From assembly GCF_000002995.4 (NCBI RefSeq), contig NW_025062475.1, positions 12,494,687 through 12,558,686 of the forward strand: 64,000 bases of DNA. The letters are read 5' to 3'. Below the pieces are notes generated by a model that saw only the letters and a list, made by a program, of their open reading frames with translations, was not told where the DNA came from and searched no databases. The position numbers were made by a program, and so were the translations under genes. Of this stretch, positions 24,053-36,455 are shown one piece after another. Within the stretch, counting starts at the first letter, position 1. Every line of letters begins with the position of its first letter. Source of the DNA: Brugia malayi. Lineage: Eukaryota; Nematoda; Chromadorea; Rhabditida; Onchocercidae.

Positions 24053-27000
24053 ATGAGTGGGAAAGATACTATGATCGATTACTACGAAATTCTTGGAGTA
24101 GAAAAGAATGCCACAGAACAACAAATCAAGAATAACTATCGAAAATTGGCGCTCAAATTTCATCCAGATCGTAATCCCGGTGACCAAAAAGGTTATTTTT
24201 TTCTTTTGACATATAGTTCCTTCGCAGCAAAGAATTTCAATAATTTTAGAGAGATTCCGGTGATCCAGAGATATAATGGGAGTAATATAATATATTGTCA
24301 ATATTTGGAGGATTCATTTCTCTATATTTTCATTACTTGATGTGAAATGAATTGAGGCAAGGTACGATGATTATTCATATACGATATGAATAACATAACG
24401 ATTGTTACTAAAAAACTAATTTAATATGGGTCTTGATCATGAGACTTTAAAGAATATTTTACAAAAAAGTTTTCAGCTGCTGAACAATTTAAAAAAATAT
24501 CCATAGCATATGCAGTATTATCAGATCCAAACAAAAGGCGACAATATGATTTAAGTGGTCCTTCAGGCGCTCTTGTCGATTTCGAAGGGATAGATATTAG
24601 TGAAATGGGTGGCATTGGTATGGTTTATGCGATGTTCATTCTCTTTTAGCTTTTTTTGTTTATCATTTTTGTATTTTCTGAAATTTGACTTATCCTTTTT
24701 GGCTTCCATCTTCAATGTAACATTTTTCTGGGAATCAGATTTGGTAGGTACTAAGGTAGAAATTTCTAAGTTGGTGAATCAAATCGATTAATGTTCGTAA
24801 CTTTAAAGATCTATGATATATGAATTTTATTGAATTGCGGATTTTATTACTTCAATACTTGTTCTTGACTTTGCTATCTATAGGATTTCTTCAAGAAATT
24901 TCAATTTTACATCAAATACTTTGAAATACTACAGGGCGAGTTTTTGGCGCATTGTTTTCAAAATTAGGAGTGCCAATCCCGACTCAGATTGGGCCGAAAG
25001 TCCTATCCCAAGCTCGCAGTTTGTGTGAAGGAACGCCAACTGATGCGAAGTACACTGTTTTAAAGGAAGGTACACCGTATGACGGTTCAGTTAGTAAGCA
25101 AGTAAGTAAATTTGACATTTTTTTTTAAATATTCCTTTTATTATCAAATTTGCATCATAGGGAGTACTACTGCTAGCAAACTTTCAGCTTATGTAATGGT
25201 GGCTGTTTTAGAAAAACATTTATGTTGTAATTGCAGTTCTCTGCGAGTTTAAACTGAATGATGTGAACTTCAGTAAGTTTTCAGGAAGCTGACTTTTTCA
25301 AGATAACGATGCAACCGCAGTGGGAGAAAAATGGATTAATGGTTATCTGTCGGTCAGCGCAAATGAGCAAATTCAAATTAGTTCTTTTTGACAAAGAAGG
25401 TGGTGTTCGAATAATTCAGGTAGTGATCTTTCGAATTTCAATTCACATTTTCGTAACCAAGCGATCTAAAAGTATCCCCAGGATGCGAGATCTTGTTCTA
25501 TTGTTATACACTCATACGGCAAGCCCATAATTTGAACGAAATATTATATTATCGCTTGATGGTTTTCAGGAAAGCAACAAACGGAAAGGCTGCACAGTGG
25601 CTGAAATCTTCTTTGTACCATTCAATAGAGCTAATTTAAGTGAATTTATTCCGATGAAATTTTACATGGAAGATAAGGAAACACCACTGCCATTTCATTT
25701 GCTTGATACATTGGAAGTAGTCGGAGCTCATACACTTGAACAACGTGATCATTTCTTGTGCGTATACGGCGATAATTGGATTAAAGATGTCCGCTATCAG
25801 CTGAAATTTGTACCACTTAATGATTCACCGATCTCAATGGAATGCGTAAGTCATGAATTACTTGGTTCCGTTGTTGCAAATGATGATATTTTTACCGACA
25901 TATGATCATTGGTTAGCACCTTTACTTCAAATACAAGGTTTTTATAGGTGCGTGACTTGACAACTACAGAAGAAGCGTTGATTAAAAAGAAGAGTGAAAT
26001 GTCCAAATTCCAAGTAGAGTACACTGAAGCTATTAAGAAGTACAAAGAAGTGGTCGATAGACTTAAGAACGAAACCGAAGAAATCAATTCTCTTCTGAAG
26101 GTGACCAATTGCACATTATTCATAGCGACAAATTGAAATAGGCCAAACGGGTCCTCTCCTTTTCTTTATTTCATATCCTTTGAAAGTATATTTTATCAGT
26201 TGTTTTTTCGGGACAGAATTTATTGATTCATCTTGATCTTTTCGTACCAAAGACAGATCTTTTCAAGTTTCTTTCCCCACGGTAGATAGAAAGTGAACTG
26301 TTTTGCGACGTTTTAAACCCAACTCACGTACTTTAATCGACGAATAGCTGAACTCTTAGGATCTTCTCCTGCCTCAGGATTTGATGAGTCTACATCGAGG
26401 TGCCAGACGCGTCTCACGTAACTTTTGTTCTAATTTCTAGCCCTGCTTGTTCTGCTTCTGCTGTTATTTTTGTTTTGCTTCTTTTTCTCTTTTAGTTTCA
26501 TACGTCGAAATATTGCAGAGCTATTTTCCTCTGGTAAATATGCTCTCTTAATCTTGACATGTATTATTTCTCTACCAAATTTTCCATCTTATTTTTAGGT
26601 TTTTCTGAACTTCCGATTTACATTTTCTAATTTACCTTGTCTTTTAACTACCCATAAATGTTAAATCTTTCAGTGGTGTTGAAATTTTTAAATTCAAATA
26701 ACTGTTGAACATATGGCTTCCGATACTACAGTAGAGCTATAGTCTTACCATAGTATGGGCAGCCATATACTTAGCAGTTTGAACATGCCATCATGACGTC
26801 TTTTTGTGAGAATTTCAATAAAATTTTCTAAATTTTTAAACTAAATAAGTCCAGGAGGATAAAATAGCAGAAACCATTGCTTTCGTGGCACTTTGCTTTT
26901 TGATTACAATAAACGCTTCTATTCATTTCATAACTGTTCGGAACTGTCAGATGTAAGATGAAAATCAAATGCAACTTGCTAGGCTCAGTAAAAATTTTTA

Positions 27001-27324
27001 ATTTTGAGATGTCATTGTTAGAAGTTCGACAGTCAGTCTTATGAGTTTGTTCACTACTAATCCATTGATTATTGTTATATACTGGGTTTTACTTTTCATT
27101 TTGCTGCAAATTTCCCATTATAGTGAAAGAATTCATTAGTACTTGTACTCATATGAGACCGCAAATCAAAACGTCTTGAAAGATCATCAGCATTAACTTT
27201 TCTGTTTCAGAAACGAGATTTTGTATACGATGCACTTGAAAAGGAAAGCATGGCACGATTTACTGCTTCAAAACATCTATCTCCAACGCATTCGAATAAA
27301 GGGTTATTTTCCTCGTGGTTCTAA
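24053..27324 (+). CDS. J-domain co-chaperone of the ARG1-like type
   Basis: Seven exons, 24053-24191, 24477-24617, 24935-25101, 25285-25419, 25570-25845, 25948-26100 and 27211-27324, sum to 1125 bases in frame, 374 residues. Residues 8-75 form a J domain: [19 protein letters not shown] with the HPD triad at 37-39 that stimulates Hsp70 ATPase, then [15 protein letters not shown]. It is followed by [20 protein letters not shown] and, later, [17 protein letters not shown]. These blocks match plant ARG1 (altered response to gravity, chaperone DnaJ 15) and animal relatives. Exon 6 encodes a Lys/Glu-rich coiled coil ([17 protein letters not shown] onward) and the last exon ends GLFSSWF. No zinc finger, so it is not DnaJA/B type. 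Likely a cytosolic or membrane-associated Hsp70 partner. The sixth intron (1.1 kb) is unusually long here. Confidence 0.85.
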
Positions 27325-28814
27325 ATTATATATATTTATATGTATACGGTGTTTTAAATATATATATATATATATAGGGGTTGGGTTGTGTTCAATATTT
27401 TCATTCGGTGTGTGATGTGTCATATATAAACTCCTCAGTATTGCACGGTTTTTTGAACGGGGAATATATGACTCTAACGACTACAACCTTGACCTTTCAT
27501 TTTCCATCGACCGTATTAATCGAAATGCTATTACGATTTCCCTAAGCACTGCGTTTTTTGGGAACAAAGAAAGAGCTCCATATTTGCACTTGTTTTCTTT
27601 GTGAATAGCGATACCATTTCTTGTTTTAAATTTTGACAATGAAATGAAGTCTTAAAATCCGGAGCTGAAGTTTGGTAATATGTATTTTTATGTACACTTT
27701 AATCTACTTTAGCCTTTTGGATTTTAAAACAAATGTTAGACGAGTATCTTATATAACATACCATTCACGTGACGGTGACTCTATTGTGATATTAATGTCA
27801 GACATTGTTTTTATCCATTTCTCAAGAACCTAATACAGAAATTGACTTGTGCAATTAAAAGTGGTGAATTAGCTAAAAATAACATATTTAATTGTAAACG
27901 TATAAATTCCAATTGAATTGTAGTTCCTGGCATGTACGTTTTTTAGCAGTGAATTAAACTTGTACATTGTACTAAAAATTATTTTTGACTGTCACCAAGA
28001 TGTCTACTAGGAGTATTTGAATGTTTCTTACTTTTTCTATTATATTTATTAACATATCACGATGAGCAATCTTCTCACGTCCTGATTATGCTTTAACTGC
28101 TTTGTTATGTCATTATTTGTATTATATGTTGAAATATATTTTAGTTCTGATTCATATCATGCTTTCGCCCTCACCGTAATTTATATATCATAAGGTGACC
28201 GTCTGATGCGCGATTTTATATTGAAATCTGTTATATCAATTCTACCACAACAAATCTGAGTGATATTTTTCGTCGGACCAGATTGTAAGATTACCGCCAT
28301 TGTTGATTCTCTCGAAATTTCTTTTATCTGCGCCACACAAAGGTCATCACCCCGATGCAAACGGCTCACTCCACTCACTCGACCAGCTCCTTTCGAATGC
28401 CAGCGACAACACCAAGGGATGTATGTTATTGAGTGTCCCGTGTGTCATGCATGCATCCGTTGCACCACTGAGTCATCATCGTCGACTCGCACTGTCTCCT
28501 TCACCATTCATTGCTATATTTATCGATTAGTCTAATCAATATATTGTGTGTGTGCGTGCGTGCGTGCGTGCGGGTGAGTGGGAGTGGATGGTTACGATGG
28601 CAAGGAAGAAAGCTGAAGTTGCTGTGATATCCAATGAAGTTGTGTGACGTGGCACAAAAGGTGCTGTTGTGGGGTGGCTTATGGGAGTATAGCATCGATT
28701 TGGATACGATTGTACTTCCTATTGCAGTTAACGAGAACTTCTTTATTCCGTAATACATTTCTAACGTTTGACGTGATATAAAGCGTTAATATTTTTTGAC
28801 AAGTTTTTGTGAGG
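27325..28814. other. Intergenic region upstream of xbp-1, with GT/GC microsatellite
   Basis: About 1.5 kb. A (TA)n tract near 27356-27376 lies just after the J-domain gene, in its 3' UTR. A TGTG-then-CGTG repeat runs near 28543-28574. Frames at 28181-28535 on both strands show no domain. This is likely xbp-1 promoter and 5' UTR sequence, but I can identify no specific element. Confidence 0.5.
28543..28574. repeat. TG/CGTG microsatellite upstream of xbp-1
   Basis: A short TGTGTGTG tract continues as repeated TGCG units, about 250 bases before the xbp-1 start codon. Confidence 0.8.
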
Positions 28815-30025
28815 ATGTCCGTTTATATTTTACATCCGCAAACTGTGGCTACACCTAGCTACTCGTCGACAATTCTTAAGACACGGAATGTATCTGCACC
28901 TATCTTACCGCGTTATTGTACAGCACGGCCACTTACTGTGGTAGGACGACAGTCACTGCGTACAGTTATTCCGGTGCAAGATGTGCAAAGATCGGCTAAA
29001 ACTAGTGTGCTTCAGCAACCTATTGAAGAGCTACTTGGTCTGGAAGCTTCAGGGGAACATACAGTTCGAAAACGTGAGCGTTTGAATCATTTGACTGCGG
29101 AGGAGAAACAGAATCGACGTAAGTTAAAGAATCGCGTAGCTGCACAGACAGCACGTGATCGCAAGAAATATCGTGCAAGCAAACTTGAAGAAGCCGTTCG
29201 AATGCTTATCCTAGAAAACAGCAAATTGCGTGAGGAAAATAAGTGCTTAAAGAAAACATGTGAAGAGCTAAAGAGTCAAAATGTCGAGCTGGAGAACTTG
29301 TTGAATAACAACCGGGAACGTGACGAATGTTCTGAGACAGAAGTAACTAGTAGTAGTAACACGGCATCATCGTCCCTTGGATCTGCCGAATCCATTCGCG
29401 GTCCCCAGCAGAGGGAACAGGCGGTGATGCGTTCATTGCCGATTTTAATGCTTTTCTGTCTAGTGATGAAATGCAGGAAATCATCGGGGAAATCTGCGCA
29501 GCTGATGGAGCAGATTCGACGTTGCAAGATGTTGGCGGAACGACACTTGAATTCGAGCGATTCTGTTCAAAGATACTTAGTGAAATTGATGACACAACTG
29601 CAGCGTCGGATGCCGCTAAAACGAAATGCCCGGAGAAGTGCAACACGCATCGAGTGGATTGCACAACACCAGATATCATTATAGCACCGGAATATTTGAA
29701 ACCGGACCCAGAGCCCCAGACGCCGATTTCTCCTTGTACCGATACAGCCATAAATAACGCAGTGGAATATGAAGAGTCAGCTTCTTGCGTTAATTTTAAT
29801 ATGGAAAGTGATCATGAATCTAACTGTGAACAATTGTCCGGTTATTCTTTTTGTGCATCGAAATCGTCCGATACAACAGAACATTTCACTCCTTCCTCTC
29901 CCTCATTTATCTTGTTTGATGATATAAAAGAGGGAAACAATGATACCCCCTCACTTCTTATTAGTGATAATGATCCAATGTTTTGTGTCCCACATAAATG
30001 GGATACCGACGACGACTACATGTAA
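28815..30025 (+). CDS. xbp-1: XBP1-type bZIP transcription factor of the unfolded protein response
   Basis: ATG at 28815 opens MSVYILHPQTV. The bZIP lies at about residues 93-160: basic region KLKNRVAAQTARDRKK, the XBP1/HAC1-type signature, then a leucine zipper (LENSKLREENKCLKK and on). Two overlapping frames make up the gene. Unspliced mRNA reads to a stop at 29684 (289 residues). Removal of the 23-base segment 29386-29408 shifts the frame so that it runs to 30025, giving 395 residues with an acidic C-terminal activation region ending KWDTDDDYM. No conventional intron is needed. In animals IRE1 on the ER membrane cuts this intron during ER stress and RtcB ligase joins the ends; the spliced factor then induces chaperone and ERAD genes. 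The family call and both frames are read directly; activity is inferred from family knowledge. Confidence 0.95.
29386..29408 (+). other. IRE1-type non-spliceosomal 23-base intron of xbp-1
   Basis: Two 7-base loops of the IRE1 consensus CNG/CNGN are present. Loop 1 is CTG/CCGA (29383-29389), in the hairpin TGGAT-CTGCCGA-ATCCA. Loop 2 is CAG/CAGA (29406-29412), in the hairpin TCCC-CAGCAGA-GGGA. Cutting after the third base of each loop releases 23 bases, the same size as in Caenorhabditis xbp-1, and joins the two frames exactly (…SLGSA then EGTGGDAF…). Confidence 0.9.
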
Positions 30026-30695
30026 ATTCAGCACATGCACTCATTGTTATTACTGTAAGTTTGCAGTTTATTGTAATTTCTTTATAACATTTCATTGTTT
30101 TTTTTTTTCTTACAGCATATTTTTAAAATATATTTTGTCTTATCGATGGTAATTCCAACGATGTAAGTATCTTTTGATCTTATTCTTTTACAATATTCAT
30201 TTCCAAACTAGCATACATGTTCTTTTCAGATTTTATGGTATTCATTGGTTCCGTTTATTTGGTCATCAATTGTGATAGTTTATTCACCAGAATGAACAAA
30301 ATATCTCGTGATTATTTATTTCATTTCTTTCTGTTCTAGTATGACGGACTTCATATTTTATATGTTATTCGTATTTGTCTTTATGTCCTTTTTGCTTTTT
30401 GAGTTTTTTCTTTATCCACATATAAGTTCTAGTATGCACGATCCATATCATCTATTTTTTTAAAACTAGGACGCATGCGGGTGAATTGATGATTCGATGA
30501 AAACGGGCCTCACCCGTTTCTCGTACTTTATAAATTGAATCCTATTTTTCGACGTGAATGACATAAGATCTAAGTGATCGTGCAGAAAATATACATTCAT
30601 ATTTATAATATTTATCTGAAAGATTGTTTAGCACATGTGAACAAAAGTTATTACTGGAAGCAATTTTATAAAAACCGTCCGGTGAAACAAATAAA
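30026..30695. other. Region between convergent xbp-1 and pelota genes
   Basis: About 0.7 kb, presumably the two 3' UTRs. It is AT-rich with a T9 run near 30098. No gene seen. Confidence 0.6.
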
Positions 30696-33579
30696 TTAAT
30701 TCTTGATATTGTTATCGTCTTCACTATGCTCACTGTCGGACATTTGCTCATCTTCCAGTTCGTGCAATGGAAATCTTAAAACAGCAGCCACGCCACCCAG
30801 TGCGCTAAGTTGCTCACCCGACACATGCATTGACGAGAATATCAACACGTTCGACCCCTACAAAATTGTTATAGCGTAAGAGAAATTGATCGGATACCCT
30901 TAACTGATCTAATGAAACACAGAACGCTATTGGCACCGACAGTGTTTTAATTAGAGATAGAAAGTTGGTTGGTTTAGAGTGTTATTGGTCTCCTTTTCAG
31001 AGCTTTGAGAACATAGTGTATTCAGTTTGATAAATTGAGAAGAGTTAGCTGGAGAAATGAACTTAAGGCTTTTGATTTCAAAAAGACTGGAAGTCCCACG
31101 AATTGTTTCAACTTGCCTGTTCTTTTACAGACTCTGCCAGTTCAACATACTTCCTCCTTAGCTGGATATCATTTGATCTAAACAACGAGTCGGATAGCAA
31201 CAAGGTGTCGATAGCAAGCTGTTGGTTAGCCATCAACACGTGCTTATAACCATAAAAGGCACGCGATGGATCAGTTGCCATTAGCTGATAAAACATGTCA
31301 AGTGTCTTAACTTCAACTTGAGCCTGTAATAAGTAATGATTTGCAAATAACATCCAATCAATATTTTCATCGATTAGTTAAATCTGTTAGCTTAGATTCG
31401 TAATCCTCATAAGTTCCACACATGTGTGCATTGTCAGTCTCTAAGTTTTCCAAGAAACAAAAACCCTAAGAAGTCGGGAAAAAGTGTTAAAAAGAAGTCG
31501 ACCACTTTACTGTCATAACACTTACTTTGGTATCGGAGAGAGCGGTTGCCACACTAGGATTTGACAGCACCTCTTTAAGTGCATGTTTAAAGCCACTGCT
31601 GGCATGGACAAGTAAAAATTTGCTACGACTTTCTAAAATCAACTTGTTCCCATGTTTGTCGGCATACTGCATCAAATAATTAAGAAATTGTTCGTTGAGA
31701 AAGCCACGGCTAGCTATCAATACACATTTAACTATCTAAAATTTTTTTTTAACTATCTTTTAACTATCTAAAATATAAGATGGAACTAATTCGCTGGAAT
31801 GAATGAATGAAATGTTTCGAAAATTTTCGAGAGAAGTGACCAACCTTCATGTCCACATGCCTAACAAATGCCGTTGCAATAGCTTCATAAAAACGTTGTA
31901 TACCCTTGTCGTGATGACTTGAAAGACCCTTCCTTTTCCTCGGAATCTAAAAGCATTCTGCAAACTTATTGGATATGCTAATTAAATTATTTCAAATTGC
32001 TATTCACATATATATTCACTCAATCTTTATTTTTAATTGCAATGCAAAATGATGTTACCAACCTGCATGTCAATTTTTGCCTTGACGATGGTCATCTGCG
32101 CCGTCACGAGGCATAAATTCGCCAAACCCTCATGCATTACAACAGCAGCTACATCAGCAGTTCGGGATGGCTAAATCCATAAATTAAGAAAAAGTGAAGT
32201 GGAAATCTATATAAATGACAATATAAAAACTATAACGGGGATTTCATATATTTTGTATGAATGAAACCAAGAAGAAAAGATATGTAAGATGGAAAAGAAT
32301 GGTAACTCAAAAATGTGTACAGCTTTGGAGATCTAACTAGTACTGGTATCTGAAACATAAGTATGTTGTATAATAGCTTACACTGATAGTTTCTTACTGC
32401 ACGAAATACTAAGTTGTATGATCAAGATTAATGGAAGAGCTTAGAAAAGTTAGTTAAACATGGCCCAAATAACAGCATAATTCATAGTTTATATTAGAAA
32501 TTTTTACAATAACAGTTTTATAGACATTTACAAAGTTAAAGCGTACATCAAGTGCCAAGTCCAAGCGATCCAAATCTATCGAATCCCATTGTGGTTTCCA
32601 CAATTTGAATTTCTTCCCAACATCGATATCCAATGTATGGTACTGTCCCATTTTCACATGTTGGTTCTCAGCAACATTTCTACCTTTCAGGTGCAAGATG
32701 CAAGCTATGGGATCAAAATCAACGGTTTCAATGGAAATCGATAAAACAGTATGCACCCGCTGGCTGAAAAAAATAAATCAATATTTTGGCTTTTGTAAAT
32801 TTGGGTGAAATCTAAGTTATTATGCAGACAATAGAATAAATAATAAGGTCAATTTTTATGGAAATTACCGATGAACTAAATGAAGAAAAACGTTAAAAAA
32901 AAATTTAGAAAACTATAAAACTAGGTTTATTAATTCACCACTGATATAAATATTGGAAAAAAATCCAATCAGTAAGTCTTTTTTGAATTGAATACAAAGA
33001 ATTAAAAGATTACCTGTATGTACTACCAGTGTTTGATTCCGTTGTAACCTTTCGAACTGTTGTACATCGGACTCTATCACCAACACGTACTAAATTATAA
33101 ACATGCCACATATCCTCTGCTTCATCACATGATATTGTCACCTCTCTGCAAAAATGACTGTCAGATTTATTCAAGAACTATCTGGGAATTATTAAAACAA
33201 AAAACAATAAAATACGAATGGAAATCAGACAGACTGTATGGTACTTACCTTCGAAGAGTATTAAAAGAGAAGAGATATCGGGAAAACCACAGGATTTGAA
33301 GAAAATAAATCTCGATGAAGAGTAACTCATTCTAACTTTGTAAACAGAAATAACAACATTATCAAATAGATATTACATGTTCAGAAATAGTGCTGCAGAT
33401 TGTTCAATAACCTAATTTAGATTTATATTCGTATCAAGTATATCAACAGTGATGATAAAAAGATCTTAGTGTTGTAGATCAAGTGAATGCATATATGCAT
33501 CTAACCAGACAAGTAATCGAGTTATCAATAACACAAACCCGGCACCATCTTTGTCGATATTTCGTTTGAATTGTTTCAT
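30696..33579 (-). CDS. pelo: Pelota (Dom34), ribosome rescue factor
   Basis: Eight exons, 33579-33533, 33145-33014, 32763-32547, 32170-32063, 31946-31845, 31735-31526, 31323-31117 and 30857-30696, sum to 1185 bases in frame, 394 residues. The small first exon gives [16 protein letters not shown], matching the pelota N-terminus. Conserved blocks follow: [69 protein letters not shown], and near the end [26 protein letters not shown]. The three eRF1-like domains are present and there is no GGQ loop, as expected. Pelota with Hbs1 enters the A site of stalled ribosomes to split them in no-go and non-stop decay. The intron between exons 7 and 8 starts GC (CAG/GCAAGT), and exon 1 has a weak donor, GTTATT. 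Length is close to human (385). Confidence 0.95.
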
Positions 33580-34382
33580 TTGTCCGCGTCAATTCCTGAT
33601 TAATCTTCATCCACAATTCTAAAAACATTTTGTCAATTAATTTAGCGAAAATATTTCTAGTTTTACCTCTAATTAAACCACTTTTTCATTCGCCTGTCTA
33701 AAAACATCATTTTGATTTTGAAGAAATTCCAGTTTAAATTTTCAAGATTGTATAATTTCAAAGTAACTTTCATATAGCGTGTCACGATAATACATGAAAA
33801 ACTGTATGACAGGAAAAATAAAGTATTTCAGAAATGCTACCACAGTCTCCCGTCTATTCCCTTTTCACATTTTCTCTTACGTGCTGTAGACAAAAACGAA
33901 AATCTAAAATTCCGATATGATCGTTGGAATTCCTGATTAGTTGATCAATCGTATCAGAGATGATTTTAACTGATAACATTAATTATATCAAGCACTTGAT
34001 TTTTTTCTAAAAAATAAGCTAAACAGATCTGATCCATCCGTCCCAGACAACTATCTTGCATTTAATTGAGTCGATCTAATCATTCACCCAAAAGAAATAC
34101 TTTCATTAAAATCCAACTTAGACAGAACCAAAAAAGAAATGAACTCAACTCTCAAACTTCTCTAAGCTTTTTGTCCTGATAAAGAATGAAGAAGAAAAGG
34201 GTGAAAGTTCAGAAACTCAGTGTTTGTCACTTCGATGTCGCCCACTCCGCAAAATGTCACCACACCAGCCAATTCACGGTGAGATTTCATTCTGCAACTG
34301 CTCACTGCCATTTCCATTTCATAACGGCCACATTATCCGAGAGTTTCCGTCCGTTAATTTCTCGCTTTCCGTTTCCGTCGCT
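33580..34382. other. Intergenic region upstream of pelota
   Basis: About 0.8 kb of AT-rich sequence between the pelota start (minus) and the satellite. It likely contains the pelota promoter. No coding frame supported. Confidence 0.55.
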
Positions 34383-34840
34383 GACATTACGTACACCTAC
34401 CTATTCACTAGCTCATACGTATATCCACTTTCGAGTTAGAGGAGCTATTCACACCTGTCTCATCTCTACCTGTCCATTATCTACAGACATGACGTACACC
34501 TACCTATTCACTAGCTCATACGTATATCCACTTTCGAGTTAGGGGAGCTATTCACACCTGTCTCATCTCTACCTGTCCATTATCTACAGACATGACGTAC
34601 ACCTACCTATTCACTAGCTCATACGTATATCCACTTTCGAGTTAGAGGAGCTATTCACACCTGTCTCATCTCTACCTGTCCATTATCTACAGACATGACG
34701 TACACCTACCTACTCACTAGCTCATACGTATATCCACTTTCGAGTTAGAGGAGCTATTCACACCTGTCTCATCTCTACCTGTCCATTATCTACAGACATG
34801 ACGTACACCTACCTATTCACTAGCTCATGCGTATACATAC
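34383..34840. repeat. 103-base tandem satellite, about 4.4 copies
   Basis: Units begin GACATGACGTACACCTACC at 34486, 34589, 34692 and 34795, with a first unit at 34383 (GACATTACG variant), so the period is exactly 103 bases. Copies are almost identical, with single substitutions such as TTAGAGGAG versus TTAGGGGAG. The array breaks off into ACGCACGCACATACAC-type sequence near 34841. Frames at 34186-34542 run through it and are by-products of the repeat. Near-identity implies recent expansion. Confidence 0.95.
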
Positions 34841-36455
34841 ACGCACGCACATACACGTACATACATATGTGTAAATACACATACACAGCAGAGCGTCATG
34901 TGAGATGTCGCATAAACATGGGACACTTAGATAAGTGACCTGTAACCTCTGGAGCAGTCATTCATTTACTGACATATCGCTTATCTGTTTTCCATCGTAA
35001 TCGATTGTCTAAGTGTTGTTCTAACTATCTTAGAACGAGTAGCAGAAATATTTAATTTTATTTTAAATCCAAAGAGTTAAATATCAAAAACAAACAAAAA
35101 AAAAAAAAAGTTTCATTTGAAGAGAAATGTTGAATTAAGTTGAAGGAATGAATTAAGTTGACCTAATTTTAATAATGAAACCTAACTAATTTAATATATT
35201 CCTGGAAACATTGTATTATCCATCCTGCATACATATATCTAATTAATGGCTAAAAGGAGTGACTCTTTGTTAGTATGAAAAAAGAAATTTTGTTTTCATT
35301 TTGTTTCCAGAAGTTAAGAAGTGTTAAGTAATGTTGACCAGAGGATCTGAACTGTAAGATTTTCAGGATGCTTTCTGAGAGGAACATCTAAAGATAGTAT
35401 AACACTGTCGTTCAAAAATTTAGACGGAAAAAATTCAATTTAATAATGACCAATCAAATTAATTAGCTGTTGTGATATTTAACTAATTATATATATATGT
35501 GTATTGGTATATATATTATATATTTCAAATATTTTCTGAACTTTACCAACTTTTTCAACCATATGTTTATTATTGTTGATAATAAAATTTAATTTAATTA
35601 ATCGAAATCAATTTGCAAATTGAATAAAATCTTTTCTACAAAAAATTCTAAGATAAAAAGGTGCAGTTGAAATGGTATAACTATGGAGAGCGCATAAATT
35701 AACGAATTTATCTGTTTTTTTTTTTTTTTTTTTCGATTTGGAAATTATGGCTAATTATGCATTTTTTGTTTATTGATATATGTATGTATTTTACTGGAGA
35801 GACCTTTTTACTCATTCATAATCTGAACAAATTCCAATTTTTATACATCGTTTTCCTATTTCTTTATTCTTCTGCAATTCTATTTTTCGTATTTTTGCTT
35901 GCAGAAGAAGAAACTTTCAGGAATGAATCTGTTTAACTTGAAAGTTGTAGAATTTGGCACAGATTTAGAAAAAATCATTGTCCTCCATCTAATGAATGAG
36001 TCGTGAAGTTATGAGAGTTTAATTTTTATTTTTATTTTTGATTAGTTTCTTATTAGTAATACTGATATTGTTATTACTGTTATTATTACTCCTATTACTC
36101 ATGTTATCATTATTATTATCGTTTATAGTTATTATAACATTTAGTGTTTCTTTGGTATGTTTGAATACTTTGAGCAGCAACAGAAATCATCACTAGGATC
36201 GCTTACTTCGGACAAAATTTGACTCGAATTTGTTTCTTGAATTTGCAATTAATATTATTCCATTCTCTCATCATTTTAATCTGATAGAGCGGTTCCTCAA
36301 TATACTTATACATATTTTAAATTTTAACTGAAATCTATTCTTACGGGAAGATACAACATTTTGTTTGTCTTAGATAAACTATTAATTGCACTGCGAGTTG
36401 TTTCATTGCAGTTTTTAAAAGTTTGAAATTGCTCAAATTCTCACGGGAGGAGAGA
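34841..36455. other. Intergenic region before the LOTUS-Tudor gene
   Basis: About 1.6 kb, very AT-rich, with homopolymer runs near 35095-35109 and 35716-35733, and an ATT/TTA-rich trinucleotide stretch near 36055-36135. No gene seen. The segment AACTTTCAGGAATGAATCTGTTTA near 35911-35934 recurs with changes near 36678-36702 inside the first intron of the next gene (described, not counted as a family). Confidence 0.5.

Noticed and set aside
28181..28535. Overlapping frames on both strands upstream of xbp-1
   Set aside because: Mutually overlapping, no domains, and no splice structure; more likely promoter or 5' UTR.
28815..29684. xbp-1 as a frameshifted pseudogene with two overlapping frames
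   Set aside because: The frame change falls exactly at paired IRE1 hairpins, with a 23-base spacer that restores the frame.
33241..33340. Alternative first exon of pelota starting MSYSSSRF, with a strong GTAAGT donor
   Set aside because: It joins exon 2 out of frame, whereas 33579-33533 encodes the conserved pelota N-terminus in the right phase. It could still be a 5' UTR or minor exon.
34186..34542. A 118-codon plus-strand frame
   Set aside because: It runs into the 103-base satellite and repeats its translation; a by-product of the repeat.
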